A stretch of 64,000 bases of DNA from DASZTV01 sp035550655 (GTDB lineage: Bacteria; Actinomycetota; Actinomycetes; JAFAQI01). The translations under genes and the position numbers were made by a program. Below, piece by piece: positions 33,326 through 42,203 of the stretch (the first letter of the stretch is position 1; each line of letters begins with the position of its first letter). Below the pieces are notes generated by a model that searched no databases, was not told the DNA's origin, and saw only the letters and a program-made list of their open reading frames with translations. The stretch lies in contig DASZOU010000008.1 in NCBI GenBank assembly GCA_035550655.1, positions 1-64,000 of the forward strand. Direction: 5' to 3'.

Positions 33326-36133
33326 TTGCCAGGCCACCACCTCGGGCCAAGCGCCGCGTTCGTTGATCGCGAGACCGAGCGCGAGGTCCTGTCCCACGCA
33401 TGGGCCAGAGCTCTGGACGGTGCCCCCCAACTCCTGATGGTCGATGGAGATCCGGGGGTAGGCAAGACCGCCTTGGTGGATCACTTCGTTGCTGGTCTCG
33501 GCGACGATGCGGTGGCGATCATCGGCTCGGGCGAGCAGGGCGAGCGCGAAGTGCCGCTGGCGACCTTGCAGCACCTCATGCCGGCGGCGGCGATCGACCA
33601 TCCCTCTGGCGTCGGACCGACGGGTGTGTTTCCCGAAGTCGCCGATCCGCTGATCGCGGGCGCCGAACTACTCGCGATCCTTGGTGAACTTCAACATTCC
33701 GGGCCTGTCGTCTTGATTGTTGATGACAGCCACTGGTGTGACACTGCCTCCGCGCAAGCACTGACGTTTGCATTCCGTCGACTCCGCCATGACCGCGTCC
33801 TTGTCATCCTAGTCGCGCGCACCGAAGAGCTCTCGATGGTTGCGCCGAGCCTCGTACGTTTGGTTCAGGAGAGGGGCTCTCGACTCCGACTCGGCGGGTT
33901 AGGTGTCGAGCATCTAAAGGCGCTTGCTGAGACTCTCGGTGTCGGGACACTCTCCGATCCTTTGGCTGCGGAGATCCACGCGAGAACAGGGGGTAATCCG
34001 CTCTACGCGACGGCGGTACTTGCGGCACAGGGCGAACCCGCCGGCGCGATGACCCTGACAGCGCCGTTGGATTCCGGCGCACCCCTACGTCTCGGCGAAG
34101 AGGCCTATGCGCTAGACGTCGTCGAGCGGGTCAACCGCACGACTCCGATCGCACGTCGGCTGATCAAGGCACTCGCTGTTTGCGGGATGGCTGCACAACT
34201 GTCCGTCGTTTCGGCGATCTCCGGGACCGAGGACGACGACCCATCCGTGGACGACATCGCGAACACCAGGGTGATCCTGCTCCACGATGATGCCCGCGGC
34301 CTGCGCCTCGAGTTCGTCCATCCGCTAGCTCGAAGCGCCGTCTACCACTCCATCCCGCCATCGGAGCTGCGCGCAGTTCATGCGGCCGCGGCCGATCTGC
34401 CCACCATTCCCTTGCAGGACAGACTTCTGCACAGAGTGGCGTCGGCCACCGCCCCGGACGACGCACTCGCGGCCGAGCTGGAGGAGTTCGCACGACACGA
34501 GGTGGCCCGACTCGCCTGGGGCGCGGCAGCGTGGGCGATGGCGGCCGCCTCGCGCTTCTCCAGTGACAGAGCCGCGGGTGAACGCCGCTCGCTCGAAGCG
34601 ATCGCTCACGCGGTGTCTGCTGGCGACGCGGAAGCGGCCACCCGACTATCGGAGGGGATCGAGGGTTACGCGCAAAGTCCATGGCGGCTCGCAATCGAGG
34701 GCATCCTTGCGGCCCTGCAGGGGGATCCGAGGCGAGGCGAGCAGCTCCTACAAGCTGCCTGGGACGGCATCGCCGACCCTGCTTCCGACGCCGTGCTGGC
34801 GGATCTCGTCAGTGGGTGGCTGAGCACGCTCGTGCTCAACGATGGACGCGCATCGCAGGCGATTGAACCCGCCGGGTGGTTGGCTCATCGTGCTGTGATC
34901 GGTACCCCCGGGCTGGTTAACGTCGCTTCTGGTTTTGGTGCCTTGTGGCTGGCCGATGGCGGTCGCGCCGATCTGATCCATGCCCACGCAGACGACCTGA
35001 TGGAGCAAGCGCTTGCGGCTGACCTCGATGCTCGCCAAGCAGGCCTGATCTTTAGCAGAGCGGCCCTGCGCGTGTGGGCGGACGACCTCGACCGGGCGTG
35101 GGAAGACCTTTCAGCAGTAACAGCGTCGTTACGACGCCGGGGACCCTTCGTCGATCTGATTGCTGCCCTCACGTACACGTCCGACGCCGCGTATCGGCTC
35201 GGACGCTGGGACGACGCCGCAGCGTACGGAAGCCTCGCCGCGTCAGCCGCGGAGGACGCGGAGCAAGGCTTCCTGTTGCCGCTCGTCCACAGCGTCGCCA
35301 GCTGGCCACGTGCCGGGCGCGGTGAGTGGGAGGACGCGGAGCACCATGCGCGCCGGGCCGTGGACGCGGCCGCGATGGTTGGCGACCTCGGGTCGCGTTT
35401 GTGGTCGGGAATGGCGGCAGCACGGCTCGCTCATGCTCGGGCGGACATGCCAGGTGTCATTGCCGCGATCGCGCCGCTGCTCTCGATCAGACACGCGACG
35501 GGCTTGCGAGCTCCGAGCGTCCAGCCCTGGGAGGGCCTGTATGGCGAGGCCCTCATTGCGGCAGGACGCTTGGCGGAAGCCGAGCAGATGATCAGGCAAC
35601 TCGAAACCGATCCCAATCTGCGGGGCAAGGCCAGGCCTCACGCCGAAGCGCTTTGGCTGCGCGGGCTCGTCCGCCGAGGCTTCGGCGACGGTGCGGCCGC
35701 CCTCCAAGCATTCAGGGGGGCAGTTGAGATCGTAGGTAGGGCCTCCCATAGATTTCTTGAGGCAAGGCTTCGGGTGACGTACGGCGAGGCTTTGCTCGGG
35801 GCCGGGCAACGACGTGAAGCTCTCGCCCAACTCGAACAGGCAAGGCACACGTATGAGCACCTCCACGCCCGGCCGTACGCCGAACGCTTGGCGCTCATCC
35901 TCGTAGGCGCGGGCATACCGAGCGACGGCCCCGGGACTCTACGTGCGACGCTGACCGAACGGGAGGCGGCGGTCGCGACTCTGGCGGCGCAGGGACTGAC
36001 CAACCGCGAGATCGCGCGTGAGCTCATGCTCAGCGCGAAGACCGTGGAATATCACCTGTCAAAGCTCTACACCAAGCTCAATGTGAGGTCGCGGACGGCG
36101 CTCGCACGGGTACTACTTAATCCAGAGCGCTGA
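33326..36133 (+). CDS. LAL-type LuxR-family transcriptional regulator with AAA ATPase
   Basis: About 935 residues. The N-terminal ATPase has Walker A in MVDGDPGVGKTALVDHF (about 38-54) and Walker B in VVLIVDDSHWCD; a long TPR/helical middle part follows (about 300-850); the C-terminal LuxR HTH is LTEREAAVATLAAQGLTNRE then IARELMLSAKTVEYHLSKLY. This is the large ATP-binding LuxR class, usually pathway-specific activators. I chose TTG 33326, about 10 bases after GGAGGAGGG; an upstream TTG at 33284 has no site. Divergent from the surface-protein operon, which it probably controls. Codon use is less GC-extreme than in the core genes, fitting accessory origin. Confidence 0.9.
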   Translation: MPGHHLGPSAAFVDRETEREVLSHAWARALDGAPQLLMVDGDPGVGKTALVDHFVAGLGDDAVAIIGSGEQGEREVPLATLQHLMPAAAIDHPSGVGPTGVFPEVADPLIAGAELLAILGELQHSGPVVLIVDDSHWCDTASAQALTFAFRRLRHDRVLVILVARTEELSMVAPSLVRLVQERGSRLRLGGLGVEHLKALAETLGVGTLSDPLAAEIHARTGGNPLYATAVLAAQGEPAGAMTLTAPLDSGAPLRLGEEAYALDVVERVNRTTPIARRLIKALAVCGMAAQLSVVSAISGTEDDDPSVDDIANTRVILLHDDARGLRLEFVHPLARSAVYHSIPPSELRAVHAAAADLPTIPLQDRLLHRVASATAPDDALAAELEEFARHEVARLAWGAAAWAMAAASRFSSDRAAGERRSLEAIAHAVSAGDAEAATRLSEGIEGYAQSPWRLAIEGILAALQGDPRRGEQLLQAAWDGIADPASDAVLADLVSGWLSTLVLNDGRASQAIEPAGWLAHRAVIGTPGLVNVASGFGALWLADGGRADLIHAHADDLMEQALAADLDARQAGLIFSRAALRVWADDLDRAWEDLSAVTASLRRRGPFVDLIAALTYTSDAAYRLGRWDDAAAYGSLAASAAEDAEQGFLLPLVHSVASWPRAGRGEWEDAEHHARRAVDAAAMVGDLGSRLWSGMAAARLAHARADMPGVIAAIAPLLSIRHATGLRAPSVQPWEGLYGEALIAAGRLAEAEQMIRQLETDPNLRGKARPHAEALWLRGLVRRGFGDGAAALQAFRGAVEIVGRASHRFLEARLRVTYGEALLGAGQRREALAQLEQARHTYEHLHARPYAERLALILVGAGIPSDGPGTLRATLTEREAAVATLAAQGLTNREIARELMLSAKTVEYHLSKLYTKLNVRSRTALARVLLNPER

Positions 36134-36159
36134 CCTCGAGCTGTGAGGTAGAGGACAAC

Positions 36160-36345
36160 GTGTCGTGGCTGATTCTGAACGCCCCCAGCGCGACCGTTGT
36201 CTCGGCGGTCATGCTGGTCATCGCCGTTGCGGCCTACCGGCTCTCCGCAAGCTGGGCTCGGTTCGTTGCCGGTGCTGCTCTGGAGAGCGCGATCATCTGC
36301 GGACTCTATGCACTGTGGCAGGTCGCAACCCACCGGCGAACACCC
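36160..36345 (+). pseudogene. 5' fragment of a membrane-protein gene (possibly PAP2-type)
   Basis: GTG 36160, preceded by GAGGTAGAGGA, opens a reading frame of two hydrophobic helices (LILNAPSATVVSAVMLVIAV and FVAGAALESAIICGLYALWQ) that stop making sense after residue 60, where the frame turns into an antisense-like run ending at 36426. The first 60 residues resemble the N-terminus of actinobacterial PAP2-type phosphatases, but this match is from memory and weak. At the same spot the DUF2958 frame takes over, which suggests a recombination or deletion join near 36335. Confidence 0.4.
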
Positions 36346-36674
36346 CGCGGCTGTACGCCCAGGACGGAGCGGGCTACGACGCAATCGTGCACACCCACTA
36401 CTACCTCGGCGACTGCAACTGGCTGATCACCGAGTACGACCCGGACGAGGACCTCGCATTCGGGTGGGTGCGCCTCAACGGTGACCGGCAGAACGCCGAA
36501 CTCGGCTACGTCAGCCTCGCCGAACTTCGCCAGTTCCGCGCCGCCATCGCCCTCAACGGGGACCGCATCCCGAACGCCATCGCCGTCGAGCTCGACGAAC
36601 ACTGGACCCCGTGCACCCTGACGCAGGGCATCGCCCGGATCGACGCAAAGGATGCTCGATCGAGCGGCATTTAG
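36315..36674 (+). CDS. DUF2958-like protein, probably 5'-truncated
   Basis: The frame encodes TPRLYAQDGAGYDAIVHTHY, NWLITEYDPDEDLAFGWVRL, NAELGYVSLAELRQF and VELDEHWTPCTLTQ, the core of DUF2958, a family common on plasmids, phages and integrative elements. The family's first 10-20 residues are missing: the frame is fused to sequence that in another frame is a membrane-protein fragment. GTG 36315 could restart translation and give 119 residues. So the gene is either a remnant or still made from that start. Its mobile-element link fits the tRNA-Lys 3' half 170 bases downstream. Confidence 0.6.
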   Translation: MAGRNPPANTPRLYAQDGAGYDAIVHTHYYLGDCNWLITEYDPDEDLAFGWVRLNGDRQNAELGYVSLAELRQFRAAIALNGDRIPNAIAVELDEHWTPCTLTQGIARIDAKDARSSGI

Positions 36675-37003
36675 AGGCACCAACTGACGTGCCGTGCGCG
36701 AGCCGATTGGACCTGTCTTGACGGTGCCATCTTGGTGGCCAACGGTGCCAATCCGTGGCTGATCGCGATTGTTCGCCGTTAGCCGCACTTGCCTTCTGAC
36801 CTGGGAAAACGAACAACGGCGGACCGGGGCGTACCTGCAAGGGTGGCTCTTTTAATCCGTAGGTTGTGGGTTCGAGTCCCACACGGCCCACCCCGGGAAG
36901 TGTGTTACTTCGGCTGCGCCGTACTGCCGCCCTGCACTCGCATGTGACATAGGGGTGGTGAAACGCCGCCTCTATGTGACATCGGTGTCGCGAATCACGA
37001 CAC
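36675..37003. other. 329-bp intergenic junction region
   Basis: No gene is supported here. The region contains the 3' half of a tRNA-Lys gene (36849-36890) and most of one 79-bp palindromic element (36939-37017). An open frame on the minus strand whose protein begins GRVGLEPTTYGLK is the well-known antisense artefact of tRNA sequences and should not be annotated. The remaining 170 bases before the tRNA piece show nothing I can name. Confidence 0.7.
36849..36890 (+). pseudogene. 3' half of tRNA-Lys(TTT), likely attachment-site remnant
   Basis: The sequence matches a tRNA from the anticodon loop (CTTTTAA, TTT anticodon at 36851-36853) through the 3' anticodon strand TCCGT, the full T-arm GTGGGTTCGAGTCCCAC and the acceptor 3' strand ACGGCCC plus A. 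The 5' half is absent: the five bases before the loop (TGGCT) cannot pair with TCCGT and no D-arm follows the usual layout. Such 3' halves arise where an integrative element used the tRNA as its attB, with identity from the anticodon loop to the 3' end. No intact tRNA-Lys lies in the window. Confidence 0.75.
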
Positions 37004-37017
37004 CTATGTCACATGCG
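36939..37017. repeat. 79-bp palindromic intergenic element, copy B
   Basis: Same length and layout as copy A at 23560-23638. The ends form a perfect 15-base inverted repeat (CGCATGTGACATAGG) and the inner half forms a second dyad: ATGTGACATCGGTGTCG against CGACACCTATGTCACAT, one mismatch, centred on CGAATCA. It overlaps the 3' end of the large kinase gene: the last codons (Ser-His-Val-Thr-stop) are read from the right arm. Confidence 0.8.
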
Positions 37018-40000
37018 ATACGCGGAACGAGCACCACACTGACTTTCCTGTTGCTGTCGGGCGGATCCCCCAGTCGCTCGCGAGCATGGCGACGATCTGC
37101 AGCCCGCGACCGTGCTCGTCGTCGGCCGTCGGCCGGATCCGCCGCGGCATCGCGTTGAGCGAGTCGTGCACTTGCAGGAAGACCTCGTCGCTGCCGTGTC
37201 GCAACCGAAGCTGAATCGGTGGCTGGCCGTGCAGCACCGCGTTGGTGGCAAGCTCGCCCGCACACAGGACGACGTCGTCGGCGAGACCCGGCTCGATTCC
37301 CCAGTCGGCGAGGGTCGCCTGGGTGAAGCGCCGGGCGGCCTGTACAGCGCGCTCGTCGGTTCCGACCTCGAAGAACCCTGTGATCGGCTCCTGGCTGTCC
37401 GCCGGCACTGTCGCGATCAGCATCGCCACGTCGTCGTCGGGGCCCTCGGGCAGGAGCTTGGCGACGAGCTGCTCGGGGGACAGCGTCGCGCCGTTACCCG
37501 GAGCGACGAGCGCCTCGCCGAGCAGCGTGATGCCGGCTTCGATGTCCCGAGCGCGATGCTCGACCAGGCCGTCGGTGTAGAGCGTGATCACCGCACCCGG
37601 CGGCAGGTCGTTGATCTCCGTCTCGCGCAGGATCACCGGACCGGAGCCGAGCGGCGGACCGGCTTCACCGACCCGCTGACACTCGCCGTCGACGATGAGC
37701 AGCGGCGGCAGGTGGCCGGCGTTGGCAACACTGAGCGCCCTGTCATGCGGGTCGTACACCGCATAGATGCACGTGACGATCTGGTCCTCGCCGAGGTCGC
37801 GGACGACGCCGTCGAGCTGCTCGAGGACGTCCGCGGGTGGCAGGTCGAGATGCGCGAACGCGCGCAGCGCCGAACGCAGCTGACCCATGATCGCGGCGGC
37901 GGCCACGCCGCGCCCCATGACGTCGCCGATCACGATCGCGGTTCGTCCCGCGCCGAGCTTGATCACGTCGTACCAGTCGCCGCCGACCTGGGTGCCTGCA
38001 ACGCCGGCGCGGTAGTACGTCGCGACGTCGAGCTGGTCCGGCGCGAAGTCACGCGTCGGAAGCAGGCTTCGCTGCAGCTGGTCCGCGATGCTGTGCTCGC
38101 GGGCCGCCGCCTCGCGGCTGGCGGTTGCCGCCGCGAGCGCCTGGTCGATGCGGTTCTGCTCGGTGATGTCCTGCATCGAGCCGCGTACGGCGGCCGGTTG
38201 CCCGTCATCGTCGGTGATCACCTCGCCGCGGATACGGGCGAGGCGTACCTCGTCTGCGTTGATGAGGCGAAGCTCGTACGTGAAGGGCTCTCGCCGGGCG
38301 AGCGCCTGCTGGAAGGTGTCCATCACGTTGGTCCGGTCCTCCGGATGGACGAACCTGTCGACCGCCGACGGCAGATCTAGCTCGCCGAGCTCTGCCGCGC
38401 CGGTGCCGACGATCCGGAGGAACTCCTCCGACGCGATGATCCGGCCGGTCCGCAGCTGCAGCTCCCAGCTTCCGAGCCGCGCCAACCGCTGTGCCTGGTC
38501 CAGCAGCTGCTGCTGCTGCCGCAACGCCTGCTGGGTACGCCGCGACCGGTCCAGCTCAAGGCTGCTGCGCACTCGGGCGAGCAGCTCGCGCGCAGCGAAG
38601 GGCTTGACCAGGTAGTCGTCGGCGCCGGCGCCGAGCCCTTCGACGACACCTTCTTCGCCGGCCCGCGCCGAGACCATCACGACCGGGATGTGCATCGTCG
38701 CCCGGTCGGCGCGCAGGGCACGCAGCAGTCCAAAGCCGTCGAGCCGCGGCATCATCACGTCGGTCAGCACGAGGTCGGGCAGCTGCGCGTTGATGAGCTC
38801 GAGCGCTTCCTGCCCGTCGGCTGCGACGTCGACGGTGTAGTCCGCTCCGAGCAGGTGCGCGAGGTAGTCACGCATGTCCGCGTTGTCGTCCACGACCAGA
38901 ACTCGCGGCCCGGAGCCTGCTCGGGAGCCGGCGCTCTCGACGTGATGAGGCGGCTCCAGCCAGCGAAGCGCCTCGGCGACGAAGCCCGCTGCCTGCTGCT
39001 CGGCGAGTTCGACGCTCGCACCGTGGGCTGCGGGTCGGCTGATCTGCTCCTGTGGCAGGTGCGCGGTCCCGAACGGGATCGTCACGGTGAACGACGTGCC
39101 GACACCCGGCGTGCTCCGTACGCCGACCGAGCCACCGTGCTGCTCGGCGAGCTCGGCGACGAGCGCGAGGCCGATGCCCGATCCTTCGTGGGAGCGGGAC
39201 CTTGCGCCGACCACCCGGTGGAAGCGCTCGAAGAGCTTCGCCTGGTCCGGCTCGGCAATGCCGATCCCCGTGTCGGTGACAGTGAGGACGGCATTCTTGC
39301 CGTCGGCGGCGGTGCGGATCGTGATCCCGCCTTCGAAGGTGAACTTCAGGGCGTTCGACAGCAGGTTGAGCACCACCTTGGCCCACATCTCGCGGTCGAG
39401 GAAGACCGGCTCGGGCAGGGTCCGGCAGTCGATGATGAGCTCGAGCCCCGCGCGCAGTACGGCCGACTCGAACGTCGCGGCCAGGTCGGTCGTCAGCTGG
39501 CTCAGGTCGACCGGCTCGTACTGCGCGTACAGCCGTCCCGATTCCAGCCGTGAGAAGTCCAGCAGGCTGTTCACGAGGCGAAGCAGTCGCTGGGCGTTGC
39601 GGCTGACGAGCTCCACCCGCTGCCGTTGCGCAACTGGCAACGGCGCCTCCTGGTCGATCAGCGCGTCTTCGGCCGGGCCGAGCAGGAGTGTCAGCGGCGT
39701 GCGGAACTCGTGGCTGATGTTCGTGAAGAAGGCGGTCTTGGCCTGATCGAGCTCGGCGAGCGCCTCGGCGCGCGTCCGCTCGACCTCGTAGGCGCGTACG
39801 ACGGCGATGCGGGCGGCCAGCTGGCTCGCGACGAGGCGCAGGAAGTCCCGGTAGCCGTCGTCGAAGGGCCGGTAGCGGTTGAGGCCGGTGATGAGCACGC
39901 CGTACGGCCGCTGTTCTCCCGGAGCTTCCAACGGCACGGCGAACGCTTCGACCGGTGGCTCGTCCCACCCGCCCGTGGGCAGGTCGGCGAAGCGTTCCGC

Positions 40001-40798
40001 CAAGTCGGTGAGGGTGCACTCCTTGCCGGCGGCCGCCTTCGACAGCGGCCAGACCGAGTCGTCGTCGAGTTGGGCGGGGGCCGCAGGGTGCGGAAGGTCG
40101 AAGCCGGTGGAGCACACGAGCTCGGCGTGCTCGCCGTCCTGGTCGAAGGCGTACAGCAGGGTGAACGGCAGCGATCGCTGGTTCGCCGCCAGGTGCCGGC
40201 GCGCGGCTGCCCAGACCTGCCGCTCCTCGACGCCGGTGGGTTCTGATCCGAGATCACGCAGCGTCGACATCCGGCGGTCGGCGACGATGCGCTGCGTCTC
40301 CTCGCTGACCACGCAGAGCAGACCGCTGATGACGCCGTCGTCGTCGGCCAGCGGGCTGTAGGAGAAGGTGTGGTAGGTCTCCTCCCGGTAGCCGCTGCGC
40401 TCCAGGAAGAGCAACAGCGCCTCGTCCCAGGTCGCCGTACCGGTCTTGATGACCCCGTCGATGCGCGGCCCGATGTCGTCCCAGATCTCGGCCCACACCT
40501 CACGGGTCGACCGGCCGAGCGCCCATGGGTACTTCACGCCGAGGGTGTCGCGGCGGTATGCGTCGTTGCAGAAGAAGGTGAGCTCCGGTCCCCACGCCAT
40601 CCACATCGAGAACCGCGAGCTGATCATGATGCGTACGGCGGCCTGAAGGCTTTGCGACCAGTCCGTCATCGGCCCCAGCGGCGTGCTGGCCCAGTCGACC
40701 TTGAGCAGGTCGCGACCGACCTGGCCACTCGACCGGAGCACGTCGGTCAGTCGTGCGGCTGCCCCTGACCGTTGCCGGCGGCCCGCCGTGGTGCTCAC
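37004..40798 (-). CDS. hybrid histidine kinase / PP2C phosphatase / RsbW-type kinase protein
   Basis: About 1264 residues, no membrane segment. Order: PAS-like sensor (about 30-170), GAF (about 195-340), HisKA with the phospho-His in FFTNISHEFRTPLTLL (about 363), HATPase (LLSNALKFT, DTGIGI), REC with DD near 637 and the phospho-Asp in VLTDVMMP (about 680), PAS (about 775-885), SpoIIE/PP2C phosphatase (VGGDWYDVI, DVMGRGVAAA, YTDGLVEHR; about 915-1130) and a C-terminal HATPase_c_2 anti-sigma-factor-kinase-like domain (ELATNAVLHG, DEHGRGLQIV). One chain thus joins a phosphorelay with partner switching. GTG 40798 has GGGAGG upstream. No partner STAS or sigma gene is adjacent. Confidence 0.92.
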   Translation of the reverse strand: MSTTAGRRQRSGAAARLTDVLRSSGQVGRDLLKVDWASTPLGPMTDWSQSLQAAVRIMISSRFSMWMAWGPELTFFCNDAYRRDTLGVKYPWALGRSTREVWAEIWDDIGPRIDGVIKTGTATWDEALLLFLERSGYREETYHTFSYSPLADDDGVISGLLCVVSEETQRIVADRRMSTLRDLGSEPTGVEERQVWAAARRHLAANQRSLPFTLLYAFDQDGEHAELVCSTGFDLPHPAAPAQLDDDSVWPLSKAAAGKECTLTDLAERFADLPTGGWDEPPVEAFAVPLEAPGEQRPYGVLITGLNRYRPFDDGYRDFLRLVASQLAARIAVVRAYEVERTRAEALAELDQAKTAFFTNISHEFRTPLTLLLGPAEDALIDQEAPLPVAQRQRVELVSRNAQRLLRLVNSLLDFSRLESGRLYAQYEPVDLSQLTTDLAATFESAVLRAGLELIIDCRTLPEPVFLDREMWAKVVLNLLSNALKFTFEGGITIRTAADGKNAVLTVTDTGIGIAEPDQAKLFERFHRVVGARSRSHEGSGIGLALVAELAEQHGGSVGVRSTPGVGTSFTVTIPFGTAHLPQEQISRPAAHGASVELAEQQAAGFVAEALRWLEPPHHVESAGSRAGSGPRVLVVDDNADMRDYLAHLLGADYTVDVAADGQEALELINAQLPDLVLTDVMMPRLDGFGLLRALRADRATMHIPVVMVSARAGEEGVVEGLGAGADDYLVKPFAARELLARVRSSLELDRSRRTQQALRQQQQLLDQAQRLARLGSWELQLRTGRIIASEEFLRIVGTGAAELGELDLPSAVDRFVHPEDRTNVMDTFQQALARREPFTYELRLINADEVRLARIRGEVITDDDGQPAAVRGSMQDITEQNRIDQALAAATASREAAAREHSIADQLQRSLLPTRDFAPDQLDVATYYRAGVAGTQVGGDWYDVIKLGAGRTAIVIGDVMGRGVAAAAIMGQLRSALRAFAHLDLPPADVLEQLDGVVRDLGEDQIVTCIYAVYDPHDRALSVANAGHLPPLLIVDGECQRVGEAGPPLGSGPVILRETEINDLPPGAVITLYTDGLVEHRARDIEAGITLLGEALVAPGNGATLSPEQLVAKLLPEGPDDDVAMLIATVPADSQEPITGFFEVGTDERAVQAARRFTQATLADWGIEPGLADDVVLCAGELATNAVLHGQPPIQLRLRHGSDEVFLQVHDSLNAMPRRIRPTADDEHGRGLQIVAMLASDWGIRPTATGKSVWCSFRVSHVT

Positions 40799-40911
40799 CT
40801 GGCGCCTCCCAAGCGCGTCCACCTGGGGCGCTGGTGGCTACCCCCCAGTTTGATCATTGCCCTACCCATTAAGAAGCGATCTCGATCCTCCGGGCGTCCG
40901 CGACTGCGAGA

Positions 40912-42147
40912 ATGGCCGGGATGACTTCCCCGCTTCGGACGCTCACGGTGGCCCTCGTCGGCTCCTCGCTGCTGCTCGTCGCGCTGCCGGTCTTTCCCGC
41001 GCATGCCACGGTGCTGGCGCCGAGCGGCTACAGGATCACCGCGGAGCGGCGGATCGCCAAGGGCGTCACGTACCTGGCGATGCGGACGATCTCCAAGAAG
41101 CATCGCGAGGACGTCCACGTCGTGACCGCGTCGCCGACGGCCGCGGTGCTGCCGCTGGTGTCGCTGTCGAACGATCAGGTGGCCGAGCCCGACCCGCAAT
41201 CCCGGCTCGAGCGGACCAGTGCCGCGTGCCAGCGGCACGGATGCTTGGCCGGGGTGAACGGCGACTTCTTCTGCACGACGCGGTACTGCCCGGCCGATCT
41301 CGACGAGCCGGAAGGCGGCATCGTCTCCGATGGCCGGATGCTCCGCTCGCCGTACTCCGCCGGTTGGCAGGAGCAGCAGCTCAGCTTCGACGCCGACGGA
41401 TGCCCGCAGCAGCCGCAGCCGCTCCAGTGGTCGGGGTCGCTTGCGAGTGCCACCGAGACGGTCTCGCTCGCGGGCGTCAACGTCGACCGGCACTCGGACC
41501 AGGCAGTGCTGTACGACGCGGCATACGGTCCGGCGACCCCGCCGGCCACGACGGGTGTCGAGCTCGTCCTCCAGCTCAGCGACCCGACGTGGCTCGGTGA
41601 CCTCTCGCCCACGGCGGTCAACGCGACGCCCGTCAGCCTGCTGAGCAAGCAAGGCAGCTACCCGCTTGACCCCGGGTCCGGGGTGGTCGTGGTCAGCGCC
41701 GCCGGCACTCAGGCCAAGGCGCTGCGGAGCATGTGGGCCACGCAACCTGCCGGCGTGCCCATGCAGCTGATGCTCGACACCGCGGTGCCGGTCGCCAACA
41801 GTGTCGGTGCCAAGCCGCTGCTGCTGCTGAACGGGAAGTCCACGGGACAGTGGGGCGACACTTCGCAGGTGGCGCGAACGATGTTCGCCTGGCGACCCGA
41901 CTGCACGCGGATGCTGATCACCGTCGACGGCCCGCCGACGGCGAGCACGGGCATGTCGATGCGGAAGGAGGCCGCGCTGGCAGCGGCGCTCGGCGCCACC
42001 ACGGCGTTCGGGCTGGACGGCGGCCTGTCGTCGACGCTGGTCGGTGCCGGCGGCGCGGTGCTCAACAAGCCGTCGTACCGCGGGCCCGGCGACCGGCCCA
42101 CGGGTAGCAGCCTGTTGCTGGTGCCCTCAACCGTACCCGTCTCCTAG
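40912..42147 (+). CDS. secreted phosphodiester glycosidase-domain protein
   Basis: 411 residues. A signal peptide (LTVALVGSSLLLVALPVFPAHA, cleaved near residue 32) precedes a NAGPA/phosphodiester-glycosidase domain (DUF2233 type): GCLAGVNGDFFCTT, EGGIVSDGRMLRSP, and the C-terminal AFGLDGGLSSTLVGAGGAVLN with RPTGSSLLLV. The NGDFF and LDGGLSST words are the family's hallmark. Secreted members cleave sugar-1-phosphodiester bonds, for instance in wall polymers; the substrate is not known here. Divergent from the large kinase. A strong hairpin terminator follows. Confidence 0.88.
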   Translation: MAGMTSPLRTLTVALVGSSLLLVALPVFPAHATVLAPSGYRITAERRIAKGVTYLAMRTISKKHREDVHVVTASPTAAVLPLVSLSNDQVAEPDPQSRLERTSAACQRHGCLAGVNGDFFCTTRYCPADLDEPEGGIVSDGRMLRSPYSAGWQEQQLSFDADGCPQQPQPLQWSGSLASATETVSLAGVNVDRHSDQAVLYDAAYGPATPPATTGVELVLQLSDPTWLGDLSPTAVNATPVSLLSKQGSYPLDPGSGVVVVSAAGTQAKALRSMWATQPAGVPMQLMLDTAVPVANSVGAKPLLLLNGKSTGQWGDTSQVARTMFAWRPDCTRMLITVDGPPTASTGMSMRKEAALAAALGATTAFGLDGGLSSTLVGAGGAVLNKPSYRGPGDRPTGSSLLLVPSTVPVS

Positions 42148-42153
42148 ACAGCG

Positions 42154-42187
42154 ATCGGGGGCCCGAGCGATCGCTCGAGCCCCCGAT
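42154..42187. terminator. bidirectional terminator hairpin
   Basis: Inverted repeat of 16 bases (ATCGGGGGCCCGAGCG with ATCGGGGGCTCGAGCG on the other strand) and a two-base centre, one mismatch, between two convergent genes (secreted glycosidase and the membrane protein). It can terminate both. Confidence 0.85.
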
Positions 42188-42203
42188 GCCTGGTGGAGCT
42201 GGG

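Noticed and set aside
36553..36891. Minus-strand open frame whose protein starts GRVGLEPTTYGLK
   Set aside because: This peptide is the well-known antisense translation of a tRNA 3' half; the frame overlaps the DUF2958 gene and has no ribosome site.
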